The notes: generated by a model not told the origin, from the letters alone. DNA of 64,000 nucleotides from JBDWFY01 sp965275915 (GCA_965275915.1 CBDHYI010000006.1:682001-746000), one strand, 5' to 3'; counted from the first letter of the stretch, positions 27,080-35,807 are shown. Numbers and translations are program-made.

Positions 27080-28236
27080 CAGATTCCTATTCCCCGACAT
27101 ACGCCGAAACATATCTGACCGGCCCAAGCGGGACGGAACATGCTGATATTGAGGCTGCAAGACCAATTGCCGGAAGTCTGCAACTTGAATTCGTTCCCTC
27201 TTCCGAATGGAACCGGCTTGCGGGCGAGTTCACGGATATCATTCCCGAACAGATGGCGAGCTTCAATTTAGGACACTGGGGTGAAGAGACCCTGGAATTC
27301 GCGATCTTCAGACGGAACGCCAGACTTGTCGGCGGGGCTGTTCTGATCGTCCGGACAATTCCGTTCACGGAAACCGGAGTTGCTATTCTCAAGTGGGGTC
27401 CGATCTGCCACAGATCAGGAACGGATTTCGATGTCAACCTATATGAAGACATCATTGAGAGCCTCAAGGACGCGTATTGCCGGGTACGGAACTTTCATCT
27501 CACGATTGTGCCTTTGGCCAAGCCCATAACCGCAGAGAAAAATCAGACATCTCTGTGCAAACTCGGATTTCACGAAGGTGAACGTCCGGCAGCGCCGCTA
27601 CGCTATCTTGTCAATGTCGGGTGTGCGCCGGAGACCCTTTTGGCGAGCCTTGACCAGAAATGGCGTTACAATCTGCGCAAGGCACTCAAAAACAAGTTTG
27701 AAATCAGTGTCGTTGATCCGGAGACAGGGTTGGACGCCTTTCTGCAGCTTTATAGCCAAATGATCGAACGGAAGAAGTTTCTCGATGCTTCGGCAATCGC
27801 TGCGCTTGAAAGGATCGTCCGCGAAAGCTCCGAGGAAACGCGCCCGATGATCGTTCTCGTTTCTCATGAAGGCAAGGTGACCGCCGGAGGCGTCTTTCAT
27901 GTTGCGGGCAACATGGCGAGTTACATGTTCGGAGCAACCGACGATCGCGCCCTGAAGCTGAAGGCAGGTTATGCCCTTCATTGGTGGGTCGCGGAATTGC
28001 TTTGCAATCGTCAGCACATCGACTGGTATGATCTTGGCGGCAACGACCTGGACCAGGGACTGCATCAGTTCAAGAAGGGCTTTGTCGGCAAATCGGGCCA
28101 CGTTCTGCTGTCCCCTCCGCGATATCATTTTGCACAATCCATCTCCGCAAAACTCGCGGGATTTGCGGCTTTTCAGGTTCGCGACGGGCTATCCTCTGTC
28201 AGGCGGAGACTGCACAAGCTGAAGACGAAGAAGTGA
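27076..28236 (+). CDS. FemAB-like / GNAT acyltransferase
   Basis: A 386-residue protein with a duplicated GNAT fold of the FemAB/BioF2-like type. The central region has the typical LDQKWRYNLRKALKNKFEI segment of aminoacyl or acyl transfer proteins, then FLQLYSQMIERKKFL, GVFHVAGNMASYMFGA and the C-terminal IDWYDLGGNDLDQGLHQFKK, which corresponds to the signature W-YDLGG...G...FK of the family. There is no signal peptide, so it acts in the cytoplasm. Starts with GTG in a GTGA overlap with the ATP-grasp gene. With an ATP-grasp ligase and a flippase on either side, a role in decorating an envelope polymer or lipid is inferred. Confidence 0.8.
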   Translation: MTDSYSPTYAETYLTGPSGTEHADIEAARPIAGSLQLEFVPSSEWNRLAGEFTDIIPEQMASFNLGHWGEETLEFAIFRRNARLVGGAVLIVRTIPFTETGVAILKWGPICHRSGTDFDVNLYEDIIESLKDAYCRVRNFHLTIVPLAKPITAEKNQTSLCKLGFHEGERPAAPLRYLVNVGCAPETLLASLDQKWRYNLRKALKNKFEISVVDPETGLDAFLQLYSQMIERKKFLDASAIAALERIVRESSEETRPMIVLVSHEGKVTAGGVFHVAGNMASYMFGATDDRALKLKAGYALHWWVAELLCNRQHIDWYDLGGNDLDQGLHQFKKGFVGKSGHVLLSPPRYHFAQSISAKLAGFAAFQVRDGLSSVRRRLHKLKTKK

Positions 28237-28249
28237 ACGGGTATCACCC

Positions 28250-29575
28250 ATGCCGCAAAAGAGGCTGATCCGCTTCGGACTGTTATTGTCCGCCCGCATG
28301 GCCGGAGCGGCGGCGCTGTTTGCTGCAAATCTGCTGATAGCGCGATACCTGGGATTTGAAGCGCTCGCAACGTACGCGATTTTTGTCGCTCTGGTCAGCA
28401 TATCGGCGGTTTTGATCTCAAGCGGCCACACCGCGATCGCTCCGGTCTTCATCGCAGAATATTCCGCCAGAAATCAGCCGGGACTGCTCAGAGGGTTTAT
28501 GCGGACCGCCTTTGCGCGAGGTGCTCTGCTTCTCGCATTTTTCCTGATCGGGGTACTCTTGATAGATTGGTTCGGCGGAACACTGCCTGTCGTCACCGAT
28601 CTTGAAATGGCACTGGCGGTCGTGGCCGCTGCGGCTGCCACAGCCATTTTGGGTTTCAACAGCGCAGTCCTCGTGGGCATGAAAAAACAGGTTGCGGCGC
28701 TCATTCCCGAAACCTTTGTGCGCCCGGTTCTTTTCATGTCTCTCGCCGGGCTTTTTCTGGCGACCGGCCTGATAACAAAGATCAGTGAAGTTCTCTGGCT
28801 GCTGACATTTTGCGTATGGCTGACCTTCGGTTTCATGCTGTTTCGTGACCGGAAGATGCACAAAGCAGTTTCCGAAGTGAAACAGGAAACGGATCCAAAG
28901 CGATGGCGCAGGGCTTCCCTGCCCTGGATGGGCATTTCACTGCTTTGGGACTTCATGGTCGATCTGGTGCTTTTGATGACCAGCATTTTTGCCGGATCGG
29001 TGGAAATAGCCATTTTGCATATCTGCTTCCGTTACCGCGTTTTGGCGGGATTCGGCATGCGGACAATTCACACATTGCTGATGCCGGAAATCACCGAGAA
29101 TGCCGTAAGCGGCGATAAAGACGGTGTTCGCCGGAAACTCTTTCAGGTTAATTTGGCATCGCTGGGCTATTCTTCGGCGGCCATGCTGTGTTTTGCCATT
29201 TTGGGAACCTGGCTTTTGGGCATTTTTTCGCCGGACGCTGTCAATGCTGTTCCGATCCTGCTGATTGTCTCAGCGACAATGGTGATCAGAGCCATATTCG
29301 GGCCTGCTCCTCTGGTACTGGCCATCCATAATTTTCACATGACAACCCTGACTGTCAGTGCAATCAGCATGATTGCCGCGATGGTGTTTATCGGCGCAAC
29401 ATTTGCTCATCTTGGAATCATGGCCGCTGCAATCGGATATACCGGTGCGAACCTGATGATTTCCGGAACGCTCTGGTATCTGACAAAGAAAAAGACCGGA
29501 ATAGACTGCTCTATTTTCGTTCGGCCGTTGATGAAATCCCGGCCCGGCGGGCGCCTGCGGTCCGAACCTGCATAA
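28250..29575 (+). CDS. MOP-family polysaccharide/lipid flippase
   Basis: A 441-residue membrane protein with about twelve to fourteen helices in the pattern of Wzx/MATE-like exporters. It starts LIRFGLLLSARMAGAAALFA and has an ARYLGFEALATYAIFVALVS segment, which matches the LGxxxYGxF-like first repeat of polysaccharide biosynthesis proteins. It begins 13 bases after the acyltransferase stop. It would move a lipid-linked product across the inner membrane. No glycosyltransferase or polymerase is next to it, so the cargo may be made elsewhere. Confidence 0.82.
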   Translation: MPQKRLIRFGLLLSARMAGAAALFAANLLIARYLGFEALATYAIFVALVSISAVLISSGHTAIAPVFIAEYSARNQPGLLRGFMRTAFARGALLLAFFLIGVLLIDWFGGTLPVVTDLEMALAVVAAAAATAILGFNSAVLVGMKKQVAALIPETFVRPVLFMSLAGLFLATGLITKISEVLWLLTFCVWLTFGFMLFRDRKMHKAVSEVKQETDPKRWRRASLPWMGISLLWDFMVDLVLLMTSIFAGSVEIAILHICFRYRVLAGFGMRTIHTLLMPEITENAVSGDKDGVRRKLFQVNLASLGYSSAAMLCFAILGTWLLGIFSPDAVNAVPILLIVSATMVIRAIFGPAPLVLAIHNFHMTTLTVSAISMIAAMVFIGATFAHLGIMAAAIGYTGANLMISGTLWYLTKKKTGIDCSIFVRPLMKSRPGGRLRSEPA

Positions 29576-29621
29576 AAAGTGCCGTTTCGAAACAGGCCTG
29601 TCCCGTGCGTTGTTCCGATCA

Positions 29622-31061
29622 TCACTCGCTCACAGGCTCGCAAAGACCTGTGCTCTGAAGCAGCCCGTGCCCGAAAACCGGGTCCTTGCCCGTCTCCCCA
29701 AGATCTTTGCTTTTTGCAGACAAAACCTCTCGGACGCGGTCCGCTTCGAATGTTTGTGACTGTTTCAGGATCACAGCGACCGCCGCGGTAACAAAGGGAG
29801 CGGCAAAGGACGTTCCCGTTTTCGGGCGCGCACCGCGGATGGAAGCGGCAGTCCAGACATTAACACCCGGTGCAGCGAAGTCGACATGATCACCCTGCAC
29901 GGCCCGGCGATAAATGCGTTCCCGGCCATCAACCGCAGTGACGGCAATGACCGGCGGATAGGCAGCGGGATACATGTTTTTGGATGTCTTGCCGCCATTT
30001 CCGACTGCAGCGACGAGCACGATGCCCTTCTCGCTCAGTCGCTCCACCATCGTTTTCAAGAGCGCGTTTTCCGGCCCGGCCAGGCTCATATTAAGTACCT
30101 GGACCGACTTTTGGGACAGATAATCCAGTGCCTCAAGGATAGTATAAACATCGCCGCGGTCGTCCTTGCCGCCGCCCCGGTGAAAAGCATCGACCGCAAA
30201 GATATCCGCTCCCGGCAAGAGACCGGGTGAACGGCTGTCCGAATCGCCTGCAAGAATCACGGCAACCGCCGTGCCGTGCTGACGGCCGGATGGACGGCGG
30301 TCGTCAGCCTCCTGCCGCCGCACCTCAAGATTGGCTCCGGACAGGGCCGCGTGATCTTTGTTGATACCGGTGTCAATCAGTCCGATCCGGATCCCTTCCG
30401 AACAGGTTTTCAGCGCCGCATGGTCGGCTGGCCAGCCAACCATGTGCCATGCGGCGCAGTGGTTTCCCCGACAGGAAGCCTGTTCACCGGAGAGCTGATC
30501 GCCTGCCGTTTCCGGCCGGTAATAGTGGTTGAAATCAACCACAGCCTGCGGATTGAGACCGGCAACGGCCGCACGGGCCTGGTCGAGGCCGGTTCCTGAG
30601 GGAACCCTTAATTTCAAGGCCTGCGTATCCAACACCTCAATCCGGACCGATTGCAAAACTTCATAGCCCTGCCCAAGAAGGACGCCGATCTGCCCTTGTG
30701 TCAGACCAAGTGCCAGAATTTCGTTCGGCACATTGACCGGCAAGACTGCCTGAGCGGGTCTTGGACGCCGTGTCAAGCGTCTGGGCGACGTTCGTTTCTT
30801 ATTGAAAAAACGAATAACGTCGCCCCCGCCGCCACTTTCCCGAGCGCTGCCCCCGCCGGCACGCGAGCCGCCTCCACCGCTGTCGTCATCGTCATCATCG
30901 TCGTCATCGTCGTCGGCGACGGCACTGACGTTGAGCGTATCTCCGGGCACAACAACGCTTGCGACCGGGACAACCAGCAGGGCAATGGCTGCAAGCAAAG
31001 AAAACCGGCAAAGCAGCTTGAAAAACAACGTAATACCACTCACTTGGTAATGACCGATCAT
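29622..31061 (-). CDS. Secreted subtilisin-like serine protease (S8) with poly-Asp tract
   Basis: A 479-residue precursor. The signal peptide (hydrophobic about 13-38) is followed by eleven consecutive aspartates (50-60), a glycine/serine-rich linker, a basic stretch and a pro-region. The S8 catalytic domain runs from about 205 to the end: Asp230 in GLIDTGIN, His262 in RQHGTAVA, oxyanion Asn355 in AAVGNGG, and Ser418 in GTSFAAPF. The triad is complete. A GAGGTAGG site precedes the ATG. It is divergent from an ECF sigma/anti-sigma pair across about 105 bases and may be part of that regulon. The acidic tract could bind calcium; this is speculation. Confidence 0.9.
   Translation of the reverse strand: MIGHYQVSGITLFFKLLCRFSLLAAIALLVVPVASVVVPGDTLNVSAVADDDDDDDDDDDSGGGGSRAGGGSARESGGGGDVIRFFNKKRTSPRRLTRRPRPAQAVLPVNVPNEILALGLTQGQIGVLLGQGYEVLQSVRIEVLDTQALKLRVPSGTGLDQARAAVAGLNPQAVVDFNHYYRPETAGDQLSGEQASCRGNHCAAWHMVGWPADHAALKTCSEGIRIGLIDTGINKDHAALSGANLEVRRQEADDRRPSGRQHGTAVAVILAGDSDSRSPGLLPGADIFAVDAFHRGGGKDDRGDVYTILEALDYLSQKSVQVLNMSLAGPENALLKTMVERLSEKGIVLVAAVGNGGKTSKNMYPAAYPPVIAVTAVDGRERIYRRAVQGDHVDFAAPGVNVWTAASIRGARPKTGTSFAAPFVTAAVAVILKQSQTFEADRVREVLSAKSKDLGETGKDPVFGHGLLQSTGLCEPVSE
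30882..30914. repeat. Triplet repeat encoding eleven aspartates
   Basis: Eleven consecutive GAY codons read on the minus strand, mixed GAC and GAT, in the protease gene. The mixture of codons shows selection for aspartate and not simple recent slippage, though length change is possible. Confidence 0.9.
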
Positions 31062-31166
31062 AAACCTACCTCAGATTGCCGTAATCATGTCAATTATCTG
31101 GGCAAACGGATAAACGTCTGATTTATTCCGTACAGCACGAAATTTTTTGAGGGAATTTAACACTCC

Positions 31167-31700
31167 ATGCAGGGCGATTTTGGAACAGAGCTGATCGCGC
31201 TTCTGCCGAACCTGCGGCGATTCGCAATTTCGCTGTGTAAATCACGCGAAGTTGCTGACGATCTCGTACAGATTACGTGCGAAAAGGCACTTGCCAACCA
31301 GGGCGGTTTCCAGCCCGGCACCCGGCTTGACGCCTGGCTGTTTCGTATCATGCGCAATGCCTGGATCGACCGGGTTCGAAAAAACAAAACCGAGGGCGTT
31401 GCGGTCGAAATCGACGACAGTCAGGGCCTCGTCGGCGTTGATGGCGGTAAGGTGACAGAGAACCGGCTGATGCTCGACGCAACGGCAAAGGCAATTGAGG
31501 CCCTGCCCGACGATCAGCGGGATGTCCTGATCCTGGTGACTGTAGAAGAGCTCTCCTATAAAGAAACCAGCGAGGCGCTGGATGTACCTATCGGAACCGT
31601 CATGAGCCGTCTTGCACGCGCCCGGAAAGCACTTCATGCCGCATTGGGAATAAATTCGAACCCCATCCGTTTACAGGACGGAAAAGGGAAAAAGCCATGA
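31167..31700 (+). CDS. ECF-type RNA polymerase sigma factor
   Basis: A 177-residue sigma factor with region 2 (LRRFAISLCKSREVADDLVQ and AWLFRIMRNAWIDRVRKNK) and region 4 (ALPDDQRDVLILVTVEELSY, ETSEALDVPIGTVMSRLARA). This matches the small rhizobial ECF group that pairs with membrane anti-sigma factors. It is followed by its anti-sigma gene with a four-base ATGA overlap. The ribosome site is poor (GAGGG about 14 bases away), which may keep expression low. It is divergent from the S8 protease gene; I could not pick out a convincing ECF promoter in the shared region. Confidence 0.88.
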   Translation: MQGDFGTELIALLPNLRRFAISLCKSREVADDLVQITCEKALANQGGFQPGTRLDAWLFRIMRNAWIDRVRKNKTEGVAVEIDDSQGLVGVDGGKVTENRLMLDATAKAIEALPDDQRDVLILVTVEELSYKETSEALDVPIGTVMSRLARARKALHAALGINSNPIRLQDGKGKKP

Positions 31701-32488
31701 CGAAACAGCAGTTCGATGATGAAACGCTTATGGCGTTCGTCGATAATGAGTTGGATCGGGAAACACGAGAAAAGATCGAAGCCGCACTCGCCACGGACGA
31801 CGATCTGATGGCTCGCCTTGCAGTCTTTTCGGAAACCCGTGCGCTTGCAAAAGACGCACTCGAACCGCTGTTGAACGAGCCGGTTCCGGACGCCTTGCAG
31901 GCGACGGTCGAAGCGATGGTGGCAGCAGACAAGTCGGAAGCGCCATCGGATCCGGATAGTGCTGAGGCGGTTGTGTCTTTCCTGGAGCACAAGCTGCGGA
32001 AAAAGAAACGACAATCTCCGTCCTGGGCGTTACCTCTTGCGGCCTCAATCGCCCTGTTTGTCGGGATTGGTTCAGGATACCTGATCGGCTCGGGCGGCAA
32101 TCCATCGGCTCCGGCAAACACGACGCTGTTGAGCGGGCTTTCGCATCCGACTGTGCTCGACCAGCTCAACAGCCTGCCTTCAGGCGCCGAGATCGACCTT
32201 GCGGGCGGTCAGGAACGGGTCCGCGCAATTGCGTCTTTTCAGGACAGCGCGGGCACCTTCTGCCGCGAATTCGAATATGATCAGGTCAAGACAGCCACCG
32301 CGGTTGCCGTAGCCTGCCATCAAGACAACGTCTGGAGCGTTTCCTTTGCTGTGCTGACCGGTCCCACCGATGACAGCTATGCACCCGCCTCTTCACTCGA
32401 AACGCTGAACAGCTATCTGGAAGGGATCGGCGCCCAGGCGCCGATGACGAGTGAGAAGGAGCAGGAAGCACTGAAGGCGTTGAATTAG
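31697..32488 (+). CDS. Membrane anti-sigma factor
   Basis: A 263-residue protein. The N-terminal part (QFDDETLMAFVDNELDRETR, then a helical stretch to about 90) is the cytoplasmic sigma-binding domain of ChrR/RsiW-like anti-sigma factors, without a visible zinc-binding HxxxCxxC motif. One membrane helix is at about 112-132 (WALPLAASIALFVGIGSGYL). The extracytoplasmic part (about 135-263) is a small domain with two cysteines and may be the sensor. It overlaps the sigma gene by four bases, so the two are translationally coupled. Its TAG stop is the first codon of a short palindromic repeat. Confidence 0.85.
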   Translation: MTKQQFDDETLMAFVDNELDRETREKIEAALATDDDLMARLAVFSETRALAKDALEPLLNEPVPDALQATVEAMVAADKSEAPSDPDSAEAVVSFLEHKLRKKKRQSPSWALPLAASIALFVGIGSGYLIGSGGNPSAPANTTLLSGLSHPTVLDQLNSLPSGAEIDLAGGQERVRAIASFQDSAGTFCREFEYDQVKTATAVAVACHQDNVWSVSFAVLTGPTDDSYAPASSLETLNSYLEGIGAQAPMTSEKEQEALKALN

Positions 32489-32577
32489 AGCGCATCCCGT
32501 GAAGGGTGAATCACCTTCACGACGAGAATACGCGTGAAATGGCTCAACGCTTTGTTTTCACTCGTATTCGTATCCGA
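32486..32577. repeat. Palindromic intergenic repeat, family R1 copy 1
   Basis: Begins with the TAG stop of the anti-sigma gene: TAGAGCGCATCCCGTGAAGG, then an eight-base loop and CCTTCACG, giving a perfect 8-bp stem. A second hairpin (GAATACGCGTGAAA with TTTTCACTCGTATTC) follows. The first about 52 bases are repeated at 47782. No coding sense. Confidence 0.75.
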
Positions 32578-32638
32578 AAACCGCATAGTTTTGAGGAACA
32601 CCCTCTGGATCTCAGAGGCGCGTTCACGGACTTTCCGA

Positions 32639-33808
32639 CTACCAGTACATTATGGCCGCACTTTCGGTGCCATAAGACGCGAACATCCGGACTCGAAGCA
32701 GATATTCCTGTCCGGCTTCAAGCCTGACCTGGAGACTTGCGTTATCTTCGGTTCCGCTATCGTCACTTCCGGCCACATATCGGCTTGTATTTTTGTCGAT
32801 ACGAAAGAGCACCATCAACAAGTCCGCCTCACCGAATGCGCTTATCTGATAGGTACGCGATTCAGGCGGCTTCAAAAGGAAATTGCGCTGGTCTGCTGGC
32901 TCTGCATCGAGAACATGAGACCTGAAGGCTTCCAGTTTGGTGGTCTTGTGTGCCTCGGATTTGGGGTAAAACTTCTGGACTTCGCTTCTATCCGTAGCAC
33001 TGAGGCCCGGCGCGGGTGTCAGCCCGTCCTGATACTTTTTTGGTTCCAGTATCAGGTTTGCAGGAAAGCCGTAATGCATGACTGAATCGGGGTCCCAATC
33101 CGAGCCTTCGACATCGCGTGTCGAGAGCTTGCGCAATACATTGTGAAAAGTCCGATCCCTCGACCAGAAATTTGGCGGTCCTTCAAAGAACTTATAGACG
33201 GCCTCTTCGTCCCAAACGATGCCGGCAAAAGGATTCTGATGTTCATGGGGGAAGCCGAGCGTGTGCCCGATTTCATGAACCGGTGTGTCTATGCCCCGAG
33301 GATCATGCCGCAAGTCCCAGCCGAAATTCATCGTCCTCTCATGCTGGCCGGGAATGTCAATTACATCGCGACCGACATAGGACCATGCGCCATCTCCCCT
33401 TTTGAAACCAATCCTGATTTCGGCTTCGCCGATGTCTTCCTCCTCCTCAAAGGAAATGCCAATCCCGACGTTTTCCCAGACCTCAAAAGCCTCACGCACC
33501 AATTCGATATTCGCCTTATTTCCGCCAAACGCGCCCTCCTGGAAAAAATAATAGCGGAGTGTTGTTCCATTCACCCATTTCTTGTCAATATAACGTATGA
33601 GTTGCTCACGTTGAAACGAAACGTGCGGATCAAATGTCCGATCCGGCGTCATAGGCAGGCCGCAAAAACCAACGGCAGAATCGCTTTTGCTTTCAGGCAG
33701 ACTTCCCTTTGACTGCTGATCTAAACGTTCGAGCAATGTCTCGATATGCTCGATACGATCTTCGAGCAGGCGCACAGCTTTTGACGATGTTTCTGATGGT
33801 CGGGCCAT
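32639..33808 (-). CDS. Astacin-like (M12) zinc metalloprotease
   Basis: A 389-residue protein. Residues about 8-35 form a short coiled coil; there is no signal peptide. The catalytic domain (about 60-275) has HEIGHTLGFPHEH at 178-190, with zinc ligands His178, His182 and His188 and catalytic Glu179, and the Met-turn SVMHYGFP with Met244. This is the astacin/M12 pattern. The last 100 residues resemble a beta-rich pre-peptidase-like domain (TYQISAFGEADLLMVLFRID, EAGQEYLLRVRMF). The missing secretion signal suggests either cytoplasmic use or an unusual export route. It faces the sigma operon convergently. Confidence 0.87.
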   Translation of the reverse strand: MARPSETSSKAVRLLEDRIEHIETLLERLDQQSKGSLPESKSDSAVGFCGLPMTPDRTFDPHVSFQREQLIRYIDKKWVNGTTLRYYFFQEGAFGGNKANIELVREAFEVWENVGIGISFEEEEDIGEAEIRIGFKRGDGAWSYVGRDVIDIPGQHERTMNFGWDLRHDPRGIDTPVHEIGHTLGFPHEHQNPFAGIVWDEEAVYKFFEGPPNFWSRDRTFHNVLRKLSTRDVEGSDWDPDSVMHYGFPANLILEPKKYQDGLTPAPGLSATDRSEVQKFYPKSEAHKTTKLEAFRSHVLDAEPADQRNFLLKPPESRTYQISAFGEADLLMVLFRIDKNTSRYVAGSDDSGTEDNASLQVRLEAGQEYLLRVRMFASYGTESAAIMYW

Positions 33809-33875
33809 AACGAATCCCTTAAATGAAAATTCTGTGAAGTAATAAATGCGCAGTCAAATTAAAAAACTGAAGTCG

Positions 33876-34742
33876 TCACCATTTATACTGCCTGAAAAGC
33901 TTTTGACCGATGTTGCCGATAAAGTTGTTTTCCCGCCCGTAGAGGGCGTTGAGTTCTCGATCCGTAATGGAACGTTCGGCAAGAAGTGGATTATTGTTGA
34001 CGTCCTGGTTCCATTTTTCCGCTAGATTTTTGTTCAGGTTCACACTTGCATAGTCCGGAAAAAGATTTGAGACCAACAGCTTGGGACTCATGTATCCACC
34101 TGCTGTGTCAATGGTGAAATAGCTGGACTGCTGACTGGCCAGACCGACATAAAACTCAGCCCTGATATGTTCCTCATTGGTCCCGACATAAAACGCGAAC
34201 TCCCCCTCTGCTTCCGGAAGAACTGTTTTTCGTTGTTCCAGAACATTTGAGGTGGTCTTATCAAATAGAGAAATCTTTATCTCAACCGGTGCAGGAAGGT
34301 CATTGAAGACGCGGATCAGAGCCTGGTTTTTTAAAAGACCGGCGCCCATGGCAATCGGAAGCATCTCAGCGTTGCCGGCGACTCTTACCGGCGCGGTCAG
34401 CAGGTAACTTGAACTTTCCGCGACCACGCCCGATTCCGGTCGTTTGTAAGGAGTTACTGTCATGATGAAAGCGATGACACCGGCCCCGACCGCAAACGCC
34501 GCACGTCGCTCCCTCGGTTGAAATACGTAACAAAGGAACAAGGCAAAAAGAACAATGACGAACAGCACCCAGACCGGCTGCAGTTCAATTCTCATTTGCC
34601 TCGCGGAAACCGAAGTCAGTTTAACAACGGCGGAGGCCTCTTCTTTCTGTACAACATCGGCGATCGCAGCAATAAGACCACCGAATCCAGCGCATAAGTA
34701 AAGGCTGTAAGGGAAAGTCATCACCCGTTCGAGAGCAGACAT
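33876..34742 (-). CDS. Uncharacterised membrane protein
   Basis: A 288-residue protein that I do not recognise. Three hydrophobic segments lie at about 10-28, 55-72 and 82-97, followed by a soluble part of about 190 residues with beta-type sequence, probably periplasmic (SSYLLTAPVRVAGNAEMLPI, EFYVGLASQQSSYFTID). The C terminus is basic (FRQYKW). GAGGTAAGTT precedes the ATG. It is upstream of and on the same strand as the metalloprotease, 67 bases apart, so the two may be an operon; it could be a membrane anchor or partner of that protease, which is inference from position only. Confidence 0.65.
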   Translation of the reverse strand: MSALERVMTFPYSLYLCAGFGGLIAAIADVVQKEEASAVVKLTSVSARQMRIELQPVWVLFVIVLFALFLCYVFQPRERRAAFAVGAGVIAFIMTVTPYKRPESGVVAESSSYLLTAPVRVAGNAEMLPIAMGAGLLKNQALIRVFNDLPAPVEIKISLFDKTTSNVLEQRKTVLPEAEGEFAFYVGTNEEHIRAEFYVGLASQQSSYFTIDTAGGYMSPKLLVSNLFPDYASVNLNKNLAEKWNQDVNNNPLLAERSITDRELNALYGRENNFIGNIGQKLFRQYKW

Positions 34743-34890
34743 AACTTACCTCAAATAAATTCATATATATATAATTTTTATAAAGTATTTTATATAATAT
34801 CACGAATTATGCACGATTTATATTATCATTAATTACAATGTATATTTAACTAACCTTACGATAAGATAGAATAATCTCATCCATTAACCC
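34743..34890. other. Very AT-rich spacer
   Basis: About 150 bases of almost pure A+T with runs such as ATATATATATAATTTTTATA. This is far from the composition of the rest of the window. It carries the divergent promoters of the membrane protein (minus) and the transglycosylase (plus) and may mark transferred DNA or a binding region for a nucleoid protein. Confidence 0.7.
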
Positions 34891-34991
34891 GTAATTCCGC
34901 GGTTGGAGTGTATCTTGTTAATGGTAACTCCTTTGCATATTTCATCGCCGACAAGGTAAACGTCCGGTGCGTGCCGGCCATAAGTTACCGC

Positions 34992-35729
34992 ATGCACGCC
35001 TTACTTCGGCCGGACCGCCACTATAGGTTGCAGTTATCGATCCTGATTGGACACCCCCTCGTGATTGTTCTCAGATTTCTCAAATACGCCGCGATCTTGA
35101 TCATCTGCGCCCTCGTCAGTGTCATCGCATACGAGAGCTATGCGGTCTGGGATGCAGAGCGGCGAACGCAGGCCGTTCTTGAGACATGGCTCGCAAAGCC
35201 ACGGCCGGTTGCGCTGGAGGCCTTGTCCTCCGAGCAGAAGGACATTCTGCTGGCGATCGAAGATCCGGGCTTCTACCAGCACAAGGGCGTCGATTTCACG
35301 TCGCCCGGTCAAGGGATGACCACCATCACGCAAGCGCTGGTAAAGCTACTGTATTTTGATCCGTTTGAGCCCGGCTTTGCGAAAATTGAACAGAGCCTGA
35401 TCGCCCGCTTCGTACTGGACCGGCATCTGACCAAGAACCAGCAGCTCACGCTCTTCGTCAACAACGCTTATCTTGGTGAAGCCGGCGGCAGACAGGTTTA
35501 TGGTTTTGCAGACGGTGCACAGACATATTTCAACAAGGCATTTGCGGAGTTGAACCGCCAAGAATTCATCGGCTTGGTTGCCATGCTTATCGGGCCGAAT
35601 GCTATCCGTCCCGATAAGCCAGGTCCTTACAACAAACGGCTGAGAAGGGTAATCGCCGTGCTTGAAGGGGCATGCCGGCCCGCCGGCGTGCTGGATGCGA
35701 CTTATGCGCAATGCGGATCGTCCGGCTAA
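34992..35729 (+). CDS. Monofunctional peptidoglycan transglycosylase-like protein (GT51)
   Basis: About 245 residues from the ATG at 34992; an earlier GTG at 34908 is also in frame, and the start is not settled because no strong ribosome site is seen. One membrane helix (about VIVLRFLKYAAILIICALVSVIAY) is followed by the GT51 domain: ILLAIEDPGFYQHKGVD holds the catalytic glutamate, then TTITQALVKLLYF and KIEQSLIARFVLDRHLTKNQ. The domain is short for GT51, and the usual QQ and RK-E motifs are only partly conserved. It probably polymerises or trims glycan strands at the membrane. Its TAA stop overlaps a degenerate R2 repeat. Confidence 0.75.
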   Translation: MHALLRPDRHYRLQLSILIGHPLVIVLRFLKYAAILIICALVSVIAYESYAVWDAERRTQAVLETWLAKPRPVALEALSSEQKDILLAIEDPGFYQHKGVDFTSPGQGMTTITQALVKLLYFDPFEPGFAKIEQSLIARFVLDRHLTKNQQLTLFVNNAYLGEAGGRQVYGFADGAQTYFNKAFAELNRQEFIGLVAMLIGPNAIRPDKPGPYNKRLRRVIAVLEGACRPAGVLDATYAQCGSSG

Positions 35730-35745
35730 AGCAAGTTGTGTTTAG
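35726..35745. repeat. Degenerate R2 repeat end at a stop codon
   Basis: CTAAAGCAAGTTGTGTTTAG resembles the end of the R2 element at 50790 (CTAGAGCGAGTTGTGACTAG), with 16 of 20 bases identical, and likewise overlaps the stop codon of the upstream gene. It could be a decayed solo end. Confidence 0.5.
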
Positions 35746-35759
35746 TCCGGAAACAGCTA

Positions 35760-35794
35760 TGCCTTATCAGTCGGCTGTGCTTACTGATAGGGCA
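35760..35794. repeat. Inverted repeat, hairpin
   Basis: A 12-bp stem (TGCCTTATCAGT with ACTGATAGGGCA, one G-T pair) with an 11-base loop. It lies between the transglycosylase and the DUF6196-like gene and could lower read-through between them; no T-run follows. Confidence 0.55.
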
Positions 35795-35807
35795 AACTCC
35801 TGGCAAT

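Noticed and set aside
30882..30914. Possible CRISPR-like or satellite repeat
   Set aside because: It is an in-frame run of aspartate codons inside the protease gene, with no spacers.
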